The notes beneath the pieces are model-generated. The model was not told where the DNA came from, did no database searches, and was given only the letters and a program-made list of their open reading frames with translations. The position numbers were made by a program, and so were the translations under genes. DNA of 53,790 bases from Pirellula staleyi DSM 6068 (lineage in GTDB: Bacteria > Planctomycetota > Planctomycetia > Pirellulales > Pirellulaceae), in NCBI GenBank assembly GCA_945900945.1, contig CAMDKL010000021.1, forward strand, positions 1 to 53,790, in the 5' to 3' direction. Of this stretch, positions 53,784 to 53,790 are shown piece after piece (the first letter of the stretch is position 1; the number at the start of each line of letters is the position of its first letter).

Positions 53784-53790
53784 ATGGACA
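53784..53790 (+). CDS. Start of a gene cut by the window edge
   Basis: Only ATG GAC A is visible. The strong ribosome-binding site supports it; the product cannot be told. Confidence 0.45.

Overview
The window reads as a stretch of chromosome from a planctomycete, most likely of the Pirellulaceae (Rhodopirellula/Blastopirellula-like) group. The basis is the gene mix: tandem formylglycine sulfatases, PQQ-type beta-propeller proteins, a propeller/cytochrome/ThuA fusion with a CxxCH motif, several Hanks-type Ser/Thr kinases, an ECF sigma/anti-sigma pair, BON and DUF2934 small proteins, very long secreted proteins of unknown function, and intergenic palindromes of a kind common in these genomes. 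No rRNA, tRNA, CRISPR array, insertion sequence or prophage was seen.

Layout. 1-1.4 kb: the 3' end of a PDZ protein converges on ftsY. 1.8-13.4 kb: a two-gene operon of giant exported proteins (about 1150 and 2713 aa) of unknown function. They appear to be built from three related units, two of them fused in the second gene. 13.4-17.4 kb (minus): YdeP-type molybdopterin oxidoreductase, acylphosphatase and a membrane Ser/Thr kinase. 17.6-23.5 kb: two divergent exported multidomain proteins (CxxCH/alpha-toroid/class C beta-lactamase fusion; propeller/cytochrome c/ThuA fusion). 23.7-25.7 kb (minus): ECF sigma factor and anti-sigma-like membrane protein, coupled by ATGA. 25.9-29.2 kb: a PQQ-like propeller protein, orphan fliG and a QueD-like enzyme. 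29.5-36.3 kb: a kinase fused to a TAXI-type solute-binding domain, comEC, and the primary sigma factor rpoD. 36.5-44 kb (minus): ferritin-like protein, tagaturonate epimerase-like protein, a three-domain FtsK/SpoIIIE-like membrane ATPase and a small upstream partner. 44.2-47.3 kb: two tandem sulfatases. 47.4-49.6 kb: a decaying stress-type cluster with a cardiolipin synthase pseudogene, a BON gene with an in-frame amber codon and an intact DUF2934 gene. 49.7-53.8 kb: M20 peptidase, exported cupin-like protein, PQQ-like propeller protein and the first codons of another gene.

How it works together. Housekeeping functions (FtsY for membrane targeting, RpoD for transcription, ComEC for DNA uptake, FliG for the flagellar motor) are scattered singly among surface and periplasmic genes. 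Many products carry Sec or Tat-like signals or membrane anchors, which fits a cell with a large periplasm that degrades sulfated polysaccharides. The strongest candidates for undescribed biology are the giant three-unit operon at 1.8-13.4 kb, the EccC-like FtsK ATPase with its unknown partner at 39.3-44.0 kb, and the kinase-TAXI receptor fusion at 29.5 kb. All functional statements rest on reading motifs by eye; no database search was run.
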